Assembly: GCF_009870125.1 (NCBI RefSeq)
Contig: NC_046680.1
Span: 15,519,501-15,583,500, forward strand
Length of the DNA stretch: 64,000 bases
Direction of reading: 5' to 3'
Source: Drosophila pseudoobscura
Lineage: Eukaryota; Arthropoda; Insecta; Diptera; Drosophilidae
The notes beneath the pieces are model-generated. The model did no database searches. It worked only from the letters and a program-made list of their open reading frames with translations, and had not been told where the DNA came from. Numbering within the stretch: the stretch's first letter is position 1; each line of letters opens with the position of its first letter. Shown piece after piece: positions 50,166 through 62,524 of the stretch. Both the position numbers and the translations under genes were made by a program.

Positions 50166-52650
50166 AACGACGAGCAACGAAGAGGCCATCCCATATACAA
50201 GTACAACGACGACGGTGAACGAAAGAAGAGAAGACCACAAAGGGAACGCAATATAACGATGAATATCGATATATCGCTTGGTATATAAGGGTGTGAGGGG
50301 AACAGATATCGATGGGTAGTAAGAGTTCGACTTTGGAAGGGAGAAGACCGTTTCTGGAGCGGATTCCCACCCACTTGTGTGGGAGCTCCCCAAGAATCCC
50401 CCAAAATATTTAACTATTAAATCTTAGATAAATCAATAGCCCCCCATTAGAGTTCATAAATGCTCTTTGGCTTCTATCCGAAGTCTATGGGGAGTCTGGG
50501 ACGCAGAGCGGCAAAATCCCATAAGCCAATGCACCTCGAATTCGATTATTTGAAGGCCACAAGATTGCTGTGGAGTCTAATTATGTAAGACAGCTGTTAA
50601 ACTCACCGAATAAATCTAGTCGGGGGCATCGACCTGCTTAGAGGGGGGAGGAGGGGGGAGGGGCATGGAAATAAGTAACTTTTGCGGCTTTCAATTGCCA
50701 TCGATGGTCGGCTGGTGTCGCCTCAGTGGCATGGCAATTAAATTTTAATTGCTTCACTTTCCCAACTGAATGAAAAAAGCCGGAAGGTGGAAGGTGGAAG
50801 ACGGAAGGCGGCTGCTGGCAGATGAATGAAAGCATCCGTTCAAGGGCCGTTGCTAATTGAAGTTCAATGAAGGGAATGGCCATTGGCCAAAAGCTAATGA
50901 CGGCATTAACAAAGCCCGGCCACAAACGAAAGCGTCAAATCTTGTATTTAAAATTCCACTTGAGCGCCAAAAAAACACAATTACAAGAATCAAAGTTGCT
51001 CAAGATTGATTTCATGCCAAAAAGAATTGAAAGAAGAACGCCCCAAAAGGCCGCCACGACCAACGTGTTTCGATACCTGGGCCTGGCCGAAAGCAGAGAG
51101 AGAGAGGGAGGAGAGAAGGAATACCAAAAATAAACCGAAAACAACAGAAAACCAGAAGTCGCGACGGTGGCTGGGGGCCCGGGGGGGGCGGGGCCCGGGG
51201 GGACTGGAGCTGGACTGGAGCTCTGGCAAGCGTTGAATGTGGGTCACCTGAATGCGTTGCTTTCAATTTTTATAACGCTACCCAAAAAATCATCTCCAAT
51301 CTTTGTGTGTATCTAAAGCAGAGCGTTCTTTCTTTGGTTACTATAGAGGGCAGATGGATAGAGCCTGGGAGGAGAACAAAAGGGGAATTAAACGCCGTAT
51401 GGGAGCTTCCTCTGCCCGCCCAGGACCCTGGACGTCTGGCTTCTGGTCTGCAGAGGCCCCTCCCAAGGCGTCGAGGGGCGCCACTCGAGAGCAGAACGAT
51501 GAATGAAATCCCCCACAAATATGCCAATAACCTATTGATATTCTATAGCGGCAAAAATGAAAGTTTCCCAGCGCCGTCTAGAGGGAGAAAGAGAGGCCTA
51601 GACATGCTCTTGAAGTGGTCGCCGAGTCATCGTTCAGGTGAAAAGAAGTTAATGCCAAAAATTGCAATATCATGTGGCTTGGCGCAGGCGTTTTGGCCAA
51701 AGTGAGAGACAAATCTGTCCGTCTGCTGTTAATGAAGGTGATTCTCTGGGGCTCTGGGGCTCTGTGGGGCTCTGTGGTGCTCTGCTGGACAACCTACTGA
51801 CACTTTGACCGATTTTTAGCATACTAAATATAGTAATTTTGTCATTATGGTTTATTATGCGCCTTTCGCCGGCTGCCACATGGCATACAGAGCCGCCAAT
51901 GTTTCAATTTCCGTCAGTATTCTGTAGATCTGTTTCTGCTTTCTGCCCCTCCAAGACATTCAATTTGTGCCCGTTTCGAGCTGCATTCTTGACGGCTTTG
52001 GGGCAGCCACAATTGAGACATCAATCTAGCGGCGAGCCCAATCGATGTTCGAGTACAAGTTATATGCGAATATTGCTCATCGTTTCGGATGTGCTAATTG
52101 AAATGAAATTCAATCAATGGGAAACTTTTTGACCCATTTTCAAGCATCAGCTGCCTTTCTTTTCTTTCCATTCCATTCCATTTCTCTAACATCGGAGAGA
52201 CAGAGACAACAAAGAGGAGGGACAGCGGTAAACAGGTTCTTGTGCTAAGTATATATGCTAATGACACTTACTTTTCGGCCATTGGCTTGGCATCATGGTC
52301 TCTGGTATTGCGGTCAAAGTTATTAACTAAACCGATGATTGGCTTTGTGCAGCAGAATGTGGCCTAATGTGGCCAAGACACACAATCGGTGGCTCGTTAA
52401 GCCGGCCATTGCACAAGTCTCGAGACGCACTTTGCTGGTGCGTATAATGGGGGCACTAATTGGGCGTGGGGGGGGGGGGAGGGGTTGGGATCGATGCCGT
52501 AACCGAAACTTCCTCCAAATTCCCCCCCAAAAAAAAACCCATAAATATGCATGGAGCGGCCTGGAGTGCGGGGTGTTTATCGTCATTACAAGAGTTTTAC
52601 ATTTTCCTATGCTACTTGGGAGTGCTTTTTTTGTTGCCTTGCTGCCTTCT

Positions 52651-52762
52651 CGTGGCTCCTCCTGGCTCCTTCTGGCTCCTTCTGGCCCCTCCTGGCCCCT
52701 CCTGGCTCCTCCTGGCTCCTCTTGGCTCCTTCTGGCTCCTCATGGCTCCTTCTGGCTCCTCG
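52651..52762 (+). repeat. 10-base minisatellite (GCTCCTYCTG)
   Basis: About eleven 10-base units in a row, differing by single bases (GCTCCTTCTG, GCCCCTCCTG, GCTCCTCATG). Confidence 0.9.
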
Positions 52763-53580
52763 CACAACTTGCGGCTTTGCCACTCCTCGGCCAAAGTGCA
52801 ATAAATCATAATTTGCTACTTTTTCTAATGGATTATGGCAGTGCCTGTGGCTGTGGCAGCATATTGTTAGCCACCGTTCGGAAAAAAGTGCTCTCAAGTG
52901 CTGATTGACCAACTCATGAATGCGATGGTCGGAACATCGCTCAAAGGGTCAACAAATTAATCATCCCGGCTCAGTGGAGTGCCGCAGCGTTTTTTTTTTT
53001 TTTTATCGCAAATAAAATTCTCAATTAAATGCTTTCAAATCGAACGACACAAGAGCGCAAAATATTTGCACAATGATTAATTACATTTTGCGATGCAATT
53101 GAATTTTTTTTGTATTTTGTGAAAGTGATTGCATAAATGCTGATATTTGATAAAGAAAAATGCTGCATATTGTTATTGTTATTGTATTTGTTTTTGCCCT
53201 GCCATCGTAAAAATGATACAAAATAAATTGCGGCATTCAAACCATTCAAACCATTCAAACCATTCAGACCGGCGATTGTGCGTTCGATGGGCGATGCGTG
53301 GTGGATGGCCTGTGGTCGGTGGTCGGTGGACGGTGGCCCAGAAGCAGTTGAATAAGCCGCTTAATTAGGCTTAATAACACACTTAACGGCCCAGAAGGGC
53401 CGCACCCCCCCGAAGGTCAGTTGTAAGTCCCCCCCCACCCCCACCCCTGCCTTTCGTCGAGGGTCGAAGAGCTCTTGGGGGCCATGTGTGATCCCTGCCT
53501 GCAAAAAGGGTTCGCCCATCGTCTGGCAGCAGAACGAGGCTCCTCCATAAATTCAATTACGAATTCCGCAAAGCCAACTC

Positions 53581-53660
53581 GGTCTCTGTCTCTAGCTCTA
53601 GCTCTGGCTCTGGCTCTGTCTCTGTCTCTGGCTCTAGCTCTGTTTCTGGCTCTGCGAAAT
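53581..53660 (+). repeat. GGCTCT/GTCTCT hexamer repeat
   Basis: About thirteen 6-base units (GGCTCT, AGCTCT, GTCTCT). The complementary sense (GAGCCAGAGCC) occurs about 600 bases later near 54225. Confidence 0.85.
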
Positions 53661-55494
53661 ATGTTTATTAATAAATTTGCAGTGAACAAAGTAAACTACT
53701 TCGCTCCCATGATTGCACAACTTTTGGCTCACCGAAAGTTCCCATGGCAGGTGTCACATATCGGAGGGCTGTGCAATGCGGGCTTCAACCCGTATACGTC
53801 ACCCCCACTGACGGCTCGGCAAACGAGCTTCAGAAACTTTCAAAACCCAGGACTTGACACGGGAAATTGTGCATCCCCCCCTAAAATTAACCCGATTTGT
53901 GTTTAATTTCCATTTGAAATAAGGTTTTCATATTCAATTAGGAATTTAAATTGAACTTGCAGAAGGACCTGCGATATTTTGGGCCTGGCTTTGGGCCAAA
54001 GTTCAGGCATTGTTCGGCAATCGGCTTCTTTTCCTTAATTAAAAGCAATCTTATTTATTAGTTTGGCACACAGACACACACACACACACACACACACAGA
54101 CACAGAAGGGGGCAAAGATAAAGATAAAGTCAGAGACACAAATAAAGATACAGATGCAGGCTGCACGGCTTTGCTCTGGCTCTATAATTGGCAAAAATAA
54201 TTTAATTATTATTAAGTGCTGTTTTCCAGAGCCAGAGCCAGAACCAGGACTGAGCCGGAGCCAGAACTGGGCCGGAGCCGGGTCTGGGCCGGAGCCGGGA
54301 CTGTTTTTGGGCCGGAGTTTGCGCAAAACTTTTGCCTGCAATTTCTTGGGGTTTTCCAATGCCATAATTAGGCAGAAATCTAATTTGGTAATCGCACATG
54401 CACATGCACATGCAGCACGCTGGCTGCCCCTCTCGGTGGCATGTAATTAGTTTGTGGCGCGCATTGTTGTTGACAGATGATGCTGCTGCTGCTGCCTCCG
54501 TTTGTTGTCTTGATTAATTCAAATGCAGCAGTTTTTAATGGTGCTGTCGTGCTCGTTTGCCATGCCGAGAGTCTTGGCTAATACCAGTAGTTGGCCAGGA
54601 AGCAGGGACAGAGTCAGTCGGTTGGCCGTGGCAGCGCGGTTGCTAATTGGGCCAGGCCGAAAAGGAAGTGGGCTGGAACCTGCTGGAACGCATCTATAAT
54701 TTCTAAAGCATCTGTGCATCAGCAGCTGATGTTGGAGTCTCTTCTCAGCCACTGAGACCCATTCGAGTCACGCTGTTTTATTTATTTAACCGCAAGAGCA
54801 ACGGCAACGGCAACCGCAATACGAACAACGGCAACTGTGGATGCAACTAATCTCAGCCGTGCCACCACCCGACTGCCGTTTAGAAAGTAACTCAAAGTGT
54901 TCTGCCCAGCGACGGACAGCTGGATACAATAGAGCCTTCCATCGTGCTGGCAAGGGGGCTGGCCAGGGGGAGGGGCTCCATAATGCAGTCTTAGACGGGA
55001 GTCAAGTCGGTTTATGTTTGTTTGGGGTTTAGTTTTTTTTTAGTAGTTCATTAAAATCACATTGCCGCCGGTTGCTCTGCCACTCTGCCACTCTGCCGCT
55101 CTCTGCCTTGCCTCTGGGCCAGAGTCCGAGTCGGAGAACAGTTCTCGGCTTTGACCAAATGTGGTCGAGGCATTTCAACTTGTTTCCAGTTACACGTGTG
55201 TGTCCCCCCCCCACTCTCCGTGTGTGTGTGTGTGTGTGGTACTTGTTTTTGCTGCTGGTCTTGTTCTGGCCCGCTTTGCCTTTGTCTTGGAGTCCGGGGC
55301 CTCCTTTTCCTTAATTAAAGACAAGTTTACATTTCATTCTTTCACTTGTGGCCCGAACAGAAGACCAGATCAATTTAACCAAACAATTTAAAGCTTGTAA
55401 TCCGCTTTGTCGACGACTCTCCCCACTCCCCACTCCCCACTCGCCTCTTGCCTGATTTTAAGCAAAGTTAATCCCGGTGGAAGGCTGGGCTTAC

Positions 55495-55883
55495 CTGTTG
55501 ATGCCGCTGCTACGTGTTAGAGGAGAAGGTGAATCCATAAACAATCCAGACAAGGACACAACTGCCACGAATTTCGCGCGCGCTCTTTATGAATATGGAT
55601 GTGGCTGCCTCTGTGGCTGTGGCTGTGGCTGTGCAACGTGCCACGCGCGGTATTCAGTTCGAAATTGTGTGTTTTGTTGCAGCTCTTTTAATAACTGGCG
55701 ATTTAATTAAAATCGTGCCACATTCGAATCACGGCTCATTGCACGCACAACTTTTGATGTCCGTGGAGGGCTTTGCGGATCGCCTGGTTTATCCAGGATC
55801 CTTTCGTTCGTTCGTTCGTTGGGGGGGGGGCACTGAGTCTTCCGTTGAAACGCACCAAACGCTATAGGCGCTGACAGCGAACT
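55495..55883 (-). other. Candidate distal noncoding first exon of the serpin gene
   Basis: On the minus strand a consensus donor (CAACAG|GTAAGC) lies at 55495. Going upstream, 389 bases lead to a TCAGTT initiator whose A is at 55883. Joined to the acceptor at 38291, this makes a 5' UTR exon and a 17.2-kb intron. The link to the serpin is inference from strand, site strength and the lack of any other gene between. A small upstream ORF could cross the junction. Confidence 0.4.
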
Positions 55884-56064
55884 GAACGCTGGTTTGGCGC
55901 TTCCAAAAGACTTTTAAACATGTTGCCAAGAAAGTGCAAGAAAGAAAAGTGGTGGAGGCCTCCAACCGAAGAGTTGCCTCTCAACGAGAGACCTGGTCAA
56001 GACGCAGAGAGAGCTAGAGAGAGCGCGCAAAAGAGAGACCCAACGATCGTAAGAGAGCAAGCGC
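55850..56064 (-). promoter_or_regulatory. GAGA-rich Inr promoter, minus strand
   Basis: TCAGTT (A+1 at 55883) has G at +24 and a partial DPE (GGTGC at +28 to +32; four of five positions fit RGWYV). From about 115 to 180 bases upstream, at 55998-56064, are clustered GAGAG motifs on the plus strand (CTCTC on the minus strand), the known binding sites of GAGA factor. This combination is typical of developmentally regulated Drosophila promoters with paused polymerase. Confidence 0.45.
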
Positions 56065-59000
56065 GAGAGACGGTAGGCTGTGCTCTTCGCTAAGAGCGCC
56101 GCGGCGGCTGGGCCCAGCAAACAGAAGCCAGTTGGGGCCTGGCCCAATCCACAGCCTTGTGCAACGACGTCTGCCTGGGCTGGACTGGGCTGGCCGACGA
56201 ACTCTGACATCCAGCTGACGGCGTGGCATCTTAAATATCAACTGCATTGCCAGCACGGCCATTGAGCAATGCCGTGGAGCTGTCCAATCGAAGAAAGGAA
56301 AGCAGCATAATTGGACCTGGGAGAAATCTAGAACCCCAACAGCCAACAACTAGAGCTAGAGCTGGAGCTAGAGCTCCGTGTCAGGCGACAGCCACTTTCT
56401 TTGCCGTCAACAGGAAGAAGCCACTTGGAGATACACATGTGCGGCATCTAGATACATTTGCGAGCTGTAGTGTCTGGCACACAGTTGCACAAAGTTGCAC
56501 AGATACTCGTATCTTGTATCTTGTATCTCGCATGTAGATGGGGAATACGTTGGCTTTCCTAAATTACTGCCAACTTAAGCGCAACTGCGGTAAATTCAAT
56601 TAAACAATTTAGCATTTCTGTTGATTTTGTTTCACCCCCCCCCCCCCCCTCTCTATCCCCCCCTCTCTCTGTGTGCCTGGAGTGTGTGCAGCCTTAGAAT
56701 CGACCGAAAACATCAAGTGTTTTGCCAATATTTGTGTATCCAACGTCTTTATTTGGCTTTAATTTATTCTTGGACTCCTTTTTTCTGGGGACACTCTCGA
56801 TTTCCCCCCCCCCCCCCCCCCTCCCGAGGACTAATTAAAATGAGTTGGCCAGCAAGCTCTGGTCTAAACTGAAACTAGTTGGTGGTCTCTCGCGGGCGTA
56901 CAATCTGCGTGTCTGTGACCCACGAGAGGCAGGCCGCAAAGTTGCCAAAAATGTGTATGATATGCGACTGTGGATGCTCTTTTGGTGCAGCAGCAAAGCC
57001 GAGAGTTCTTCCTTCGAAAAGTGCTCGACATGGCCTTTTGACAACTCGTTTGATTACTCATTTATCATTTGGGGGGGGATGGGCTGTAATCGAGAGACTC
57101 TCCCAGTGGCGGGGGGGGGCATTCACTTAGAGCGACTATTCGGCCATTCGGCCATTCGGCCATTTGGCCATTTGGCAATACTCGATTAATTTATCATTTA
57201 TCAAGTGGTCGTTGCAACACCAACAACACCAACACGGCACCGCACTCGCATTCAAATGTCGCGCTGTTCGATGACAGGCAGGTGCCCCATGCCCCAAATG
57301 CCCCCCCCCCCCTGCCACCAAACGTTGTTGGTGTTGCACGGTGGCCCCCCCCCCCCCCCCTGATGGCCTGGCCTCTTACCTCATGAATTTTTGACATTTT
57401 CAATTGTCATTTGTTGTTGCTGCTGTTTTAGCCATTGATTTGGAGATAATTTTTGGATTTTGCCCTCCGACCGCGCCAGCCGCGACTTTTGACCCTTCGA
57501 TTTGGGTTGCCTTTGCGTTTGCGAGTGACAAATCAATTACGCGCCTTCGAGTGCACCGCTATGACGATGCAACATTCAACGGCAAACTTCTAAGGCAGCT
57601 GGAAATCAGCTCGATCATCATCGAGCCCGTCAGCACCCACATGCTAATGAGATGCTCAGCCGAAGCTCTCACATGAATCCGCTTACGTTAAATGCTGCTC
57701 AAGTAGCCAGCAAGAGGCAGTAGAAGGCAGCCAGAGGCAGCAACAGGCCGCCAGGCGGCTTGGGGAAGGGGGAGGGGGAGGGGGAGGGTGAGGGGGAGAG
57801 GCATCGTTCAATGGCATTAATTTCCTGCCAGAATACGCACTGAAGCAGAAGTGAAATGCACTTGTGCCTGCCATGGCGACGCAGACACAGACACACACAC
57901 AGATACAGATACACACACACACAGATACACAGATACAGACACACACACGAAGAAATGGAGATGCTGGGACAGTGGAACTGTGAATGGAGTCGCGTCGACT
58001 GATAATCGGGCTAACAATCTCCGGCCCGGGGGCAAGTGTTGTTGCCGCTGCCGCTGCCGCTGCCTCTGCCGCTGCTGTTGCACATGCGCTCATCGTTGCT
58101 ACTGGGAGACACGTCTGGCAGTTCAAAATGAAAAGCTGTTCCAGCTGCCGTTGCTGGCTCTGTTGCTCTGTGGCTCTGCATAAAGAAACAACAGTTAAAT
58201 AAGCAAAAGTTTCCAACAGGCCAGCTTGCCCCTGCCACTGCCACTGCCACTGCCCCATCGGAGCACGCATTTTACCGTTCTACCGTTTCGGTCTCAGCCT
58301 TAAATATTCCCATATGGATTGCACTTCTGTCTGGGTTCTTGCTTGTTTGTTTACTTGCCACCTTCTGTTGCAGTTGTTGCATGTTTAACCGCAATCTCAC
58401 GAAGAAGGAGCAGGCACAGACAGCGAGAAATGTGCAACAATTGATGGCAAAAATGCTTAGCTTGCTGGAGCATCAGATATGATAATTAATTCGAGCACAG
58501 CCGGGCCTCAAATAGGCCTCTCTCTAGCGCCTTTGAGGCAGGAGGAGGCGGGGCAGCAGGCAATAAATCAAAAATTTGGCCTTAAACGGCGCAAGCCCGC
58601 TCGGGGTCGACCCAAAAATAATCGCTCGTAAATGCCTAGTGACAATAAAATTGATGATAAACCAAATTCAATTCTCGACTATTTCCATTTCCATTTGGCC
58701 ATTTTCCATTGCCAGCGAAAATAATGCAAAACGAATAGGATGTCTTTTGGGTCTTTTGGGCCGTTGTTGATGCTGTGTGGGGTTGGGGGAGGAGTTCGGA
58801 GGGGGGGGAATCCTGTATAATGCTACTTGAATGTTAAATGAAATTAATCTGACGTTCGGCTTGATTGGTTCTCCAGAGGCCGCAGAGACCGACCGACACG
58901 GGCTGTCCGCAATGGACTCTGGCCATTCCACTTAATCATTCCAAAGGCAAACACGGTAGAACAATTGACGAAGCGGTACGGATCCCCTGTCTAATGACAG

Positions 59001-60626
59001 TGCACTTTGGCCGCCCCTCAATCGACATCGACTGCAATTACGAGTCTGCCGAATACTCAAAACTGTACTGTAATTTTCAATTTTCAATGGTAATCAATTT
59101 GGTAATTGAAGAGGTTTCCATGGCTCTGGCCGATGGCCGATGGCCCATTGTCTCCGGAAAAGTTCCGTTCAGCGGACAAACGGAATACTTGAAACGAGAA
59201 AACTGTTCAATGTTAAACCTTGTTGCATGCCCCCATCCGCTCGACAGTCTTGGGCTTTTAGTTGCATGCTCATCTCTTAAGTGGGCTGGCTGCATTTAAT
59301 TTTATTTATTCATGTTCTCCCTCGCTCATTGCCGGGTCTGCCCCCGCGCCCAGCGGGTTGGACAGCTTCTTTGGCTCGCTGTTGCTTCTTTATCAGAGGA
59401 AAATATGATTCTTATTAGTTTTTTTCGGAGCGACTTCAAAGCGGCTGCGAGGCGACTGCAAAGCGACTGCGAGGCGGCTGCGGGGCGACTGCGAGGCGAC
59501 TGCGAGGCGACTGCAAGGCGGCTGCGGGGCGGCTGCGAGGCGGCTGCGAGGCGGCTGCGAGGCGGCTGCGAGGCGGCTGCGAGGCGACTGCAAAGCGACT
59601 GCGATGCGGCTGCGGGGCGACTGCGGAGCGACTCCCAAGCGACTGCGGGGCGACTGCGAAGCGACTGCAAAGCGACTTCCCTGCTTGACTGCGCTTTGGG
59701 ACTATTATTTAATTATTTTGTCAATGTTTGTCCATTCTGCTTTGGGGAGCTGAAAAAGAGCAAAAAACAAGGAGATCCTGCATCGAGGAGGAGTCGTAGG
59801 AGCAGCTTTTTCTGTCCTTCAGTTTTAAATCCCTTCCTTCCTTTTTTTTTGTGCACTGGCTCTGTCCATTTTTGATTTGGCCGAGGTCGGGCACCTATTC
59901 AATAAACTATTAGATATTTGCTTTTCCCTCGATCTTTTTCTACTTCAAAGCGGACAAAGCTAATTATTGCTAGAGCCCTACAACTGGCCATTCTATGGGT
60001 TTGCCTTTTCATGGCGGTTCTCTTTTTGTCCGGCTCCATTCAAGAGACAAAAACGCCGACGAAAAATACAGTATTTGACAAAGAAAGTCCGCGAAAAACA
60101 TAATAAATAAAGTGTTAAGAAAAGCAGCTAACAAAGGCCCACAAAATAATATCCCTGTCTTTCTGCCGTCTGGTCCGGTTGCCCCCCTCCGCACAGAAAG
60201 CCGCGCGCAAGAGTGGAAAAAGTTTATTCTAGTCAAACGGCTTCCGTCTGCGGAATTGACCCAGAAACACACACAAAATTAATAAAAAATCGCACTCGAC
60301 GGAGGCAACAAAATTATTAAGCAAGTGGCAGTCCCAACAAGGGGGATACCCTGGGTTTTTTCCACTATATTCGTTGGGAAGAAAAGAGAGGAAAGATGGT
60401 GGAAGAAATGGCGAGGAAAGTGGGGAGTGAGGAGTGGAAGGAAAAGCTGCACTTTAAAATATTATCATATTTTTGCACCCATGATACTTTTATATGTTCC
60501 CTATACAAAATGTAGTGGCTTTCCTCCAACCTGACTTCTCCATTTTTCTGGTCTATAGGGCTATATTTCATATACATATAATATTGAACAGCATCAGTAT
60601 ATTCACAAAGAAAATAAAAGTCTCGT
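56065..60626. other. Noncoding DNA upstream of the proposed serpin promoter
   Basis: I see no gene. There are C-runs at 56635-56649, 56804-56821, 57301-57312 and 57345-57360, GGGGGAG repeats near 57765-57805, (AC)/(GATACA) tracts near 57885-57950, and an 11-base minisatellite at 59431-59680. Enhancers of the serpin gene could lie here but cannot be read. Confidence 0.5.
59431..59680 (+). repeat. 11-base minisatellite (CTGCGAGGCGR)
   Basis: About 22 units of CTGCGAGGCGA/CTGCAAAGCGA/CTGCGGGGCGG type. Because 11 is not a multiple of three, each frame reads an 11-residue period (such as AAARRLRGGCE), and several frames stay open without coding meaning. Confidence 0.9.
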
Positions 60627-61785
60627 TTCTTTTCTCACTTACCCATAATCTTGCTCGGATTACAGAGAAACAGCACCAAAATCGTAGACGAAACACACAA
60701 AATGATTTCGAATAAGAGCACAAATTTTAGGCATTCATTTATTCATATGAGGTGAGGCACAAGAGGGCGGAAGTTCGTGTGAACACACGAAGAGGGAGAG
60801 AGTCAGATCAGCAGCATTGGGAGTCCCGCCTCACCCTGTTATGAACTTCACTTGGAACGAGAGAGAGCACACATTCCTTTTTGATTCTCTTCTTCACTGC
60901 ACTTCGACGCCATGGAGTGGGAAAGGGACAAGACTTGACGAATTTGCAAGCACGCACACGCACACACACACATTGCTGGAACTCACGCGATGAAACGAAA
61001 AAAATAACGGGACAACGAAACAATTAAACATATTTACACATGAAAAAAATTAATTTGTGCCAAATAATATGTTTTTCTACAAATATGTATATCAAATATA
61101 TAAAACACATAGAAATATTTCACACATTGCAACACTTTTCCTTTGCCGAACTGCATTTTTGTCTTCATTTTGCCTTTTTAACACACATTTTCTAGCAGTA
61201 AAACACTTTTTTTGTACACCAAACTTCACTACACACTTGCGCAACATTTTTCCAATTTGATTTTCACGGATTGAAACGCGGAGCTGACTTGCGTTCATTC
61301 TTCCTATTTGCTCTCTCCCACGCTCAATTCGGGTACTTTTGCGAAAACGAAACGAAAAAGAAGCCAAACAACAAAATAGTAACACATTTTTAATTTTTAC
61401 ACATGAAAAAAAATATAGAATAATAATATGCGTTTCTACATTACATATGTACATATGTATGTATGTACATATCAGATATATCACAGATTGCTGCTTTTTT
61501 CCTTAGTCGTGCTGCATTTTTGCCGCCTTTTTGCCTCTTTTGCACTTAAACACACTTTTTTATAAATTCACTGCATCACTACACTAAACTTCACTTCACA
61601 CAACTGTGCGACAATTTTCCCGATGGATTTCTCACCATTTTCCGGATTTTCACGGATTAAAACGCGGAGCTGACTGGCGAGGGCACGCTTCGACCGGGTG
61701 AAAAAATTTGAATGAGAGCGGGGAAAATGCGCTCATTCTTCGATCTCCTGCTCCTCTTTCTTATTGTTTTCTCTCGCACTCCGTC
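60627..61785 (+). mobile_element. Left arm of a foldback (long inverted-repeat) element
   Basis: This arm is the reverse complement, with small gaps, of 62525-63768. Shared landmarks in mirrored order are CTTTTCTCACTTACCC, AATTTTAGGCATTCATTTAT, the GGAACGAGAGAGAGCAC block, CGACGCCATGGAGTGGGAAAGGG, a (CA)n tract, GAACTCACGCGATGAAACGA, TTCACGGATTGAAACGCGGA and GCGAAAACGAAACGAAAAAG. Long arms with internal tandem units are characteristic of Foldback and Galileo-type DNA transposons. No transposase is seen, so this would be a non-autonomous element or an inverted duplication. Confidence 0.8.
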
Positions 61786-62225
61786 TTCAGCTGCTTTTGC
61801 GAAAATGAAAAACGGAACGACAAAAGGGAACAAACGGAGCAACAAAACAATCTAGATATTTACACATGAAAAAAATAGTTTATGCCAGATAATATGTTTT
61901 TCTGCACATGCATATACATACACATACAAATATGTATACATCACTTTTTTCCTTCCACTAGCTGCATTTTTGTCGTCATTTTGGCTTTTTTGCGCCCCCG
62001 CCTTTAATCAAACACATTATTATTGCACAAAAGACACATTTTCTTGCATTTAAATACTTTTTTATGAGCAAACTTCACAAACGGCGATTTTTTCATATCG
62101 AACGCACCTTTTGAGCGGGTGAATAAATTTGAGTGAGAGTGGTGCAAATGCGCTCATTCTATGCCCTCCGCTCCTCTTTCCAATTGCTCTCACTACCATG
62201 CTCGCTTCGGGTACTTTTGCTAATT
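61033..62225 (+). repeat. Three tandem units of about 360-460 bases in the foldback
   Basis: Units start at about 61033, 61396 and 61859, each with TTTACACATGAAAAAAA. Each then has an AT-rich part with GTATAT/ATACAT, GCATTTTTGTC or GCATTTTTGCC, TTTTTGC, AAACTTCAC, and a GCTCATTC/CTCTTTC...GGTACTTTTGC end (in the second unit the last part differs). Two units are mirrored in the right arm; the third is present only on the left. Confidence 0.75.
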
Positions 62226-62524
62226 ATTATATCTAATCCTTGTCTTCTTTTTCTGTTACTGCAAAGGGAGATCAATTAATTTAATTAAATTAGATAATTT
62301 CATTATGCTCTCTGCACCTACAACGGGCACTGTAATTCACCCACTACTCTCTCCATCTCCCTCCCATTCCCATACTCTTTTGAGTTCTCTTTGCAGAATC
62401 AGAGGATGAAGACAAGGAGCATGATGTACTTATGCAAGGTGGTCCGAGAGTCCAACGCGCTCTCTTTTCGGAAATTTTTTGCTCACTACACGCATCTAAC
62501 GCTCTCAGTAGTGCAGGTAAGGGC
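62226..62524 (+). other. Central spacer of the foldback with an exon-like segment
   Basis: Unique DNA between the arms. Bases 62397-62516 are flanked by TTCTCTTTGCAG and GTGCAG|GTAAGG, good splice sites, and are open for 40 codons in the first frame (starting N-Q-R-M-K-T-R) and also in the third frame. It could be a remnant exon of a transposon gene or captured host sequence. I do not recognise the protein. Confidence 0.4.

Larger units (their letters stand above)
49529..55494. other. Noncoding DNA at the 5' end of the proposed serpin first intron
   Basis: I see no gene. The stretch includes a 15-base G-run (49656-49670), the CGAGCAACGAGTATCCCATG minisatellite, a 10-base minisatellite near 52651, CATTCAAAC repeats near 53237, GGCTCT repeats at 53581-53660, (AC)n near 54071-54098 and GAGCCGG repeats near 54225-54310. 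Confidence 0.5.

Noticed and set aside
49476..50393. 305-codon minus-strand frame with PMGYSLLVA repeats
   Set aside because: All three minus frames are open through the minisatellite, and the 3' end runs into DINE-1 sequence; no promoter or splice support.
59312..59875. 187-codon frame over the 11-base repeat
   Set aside because: The repeat unit is not a multiple of three and opens several frames on both strands, so it is not evidence for coding.
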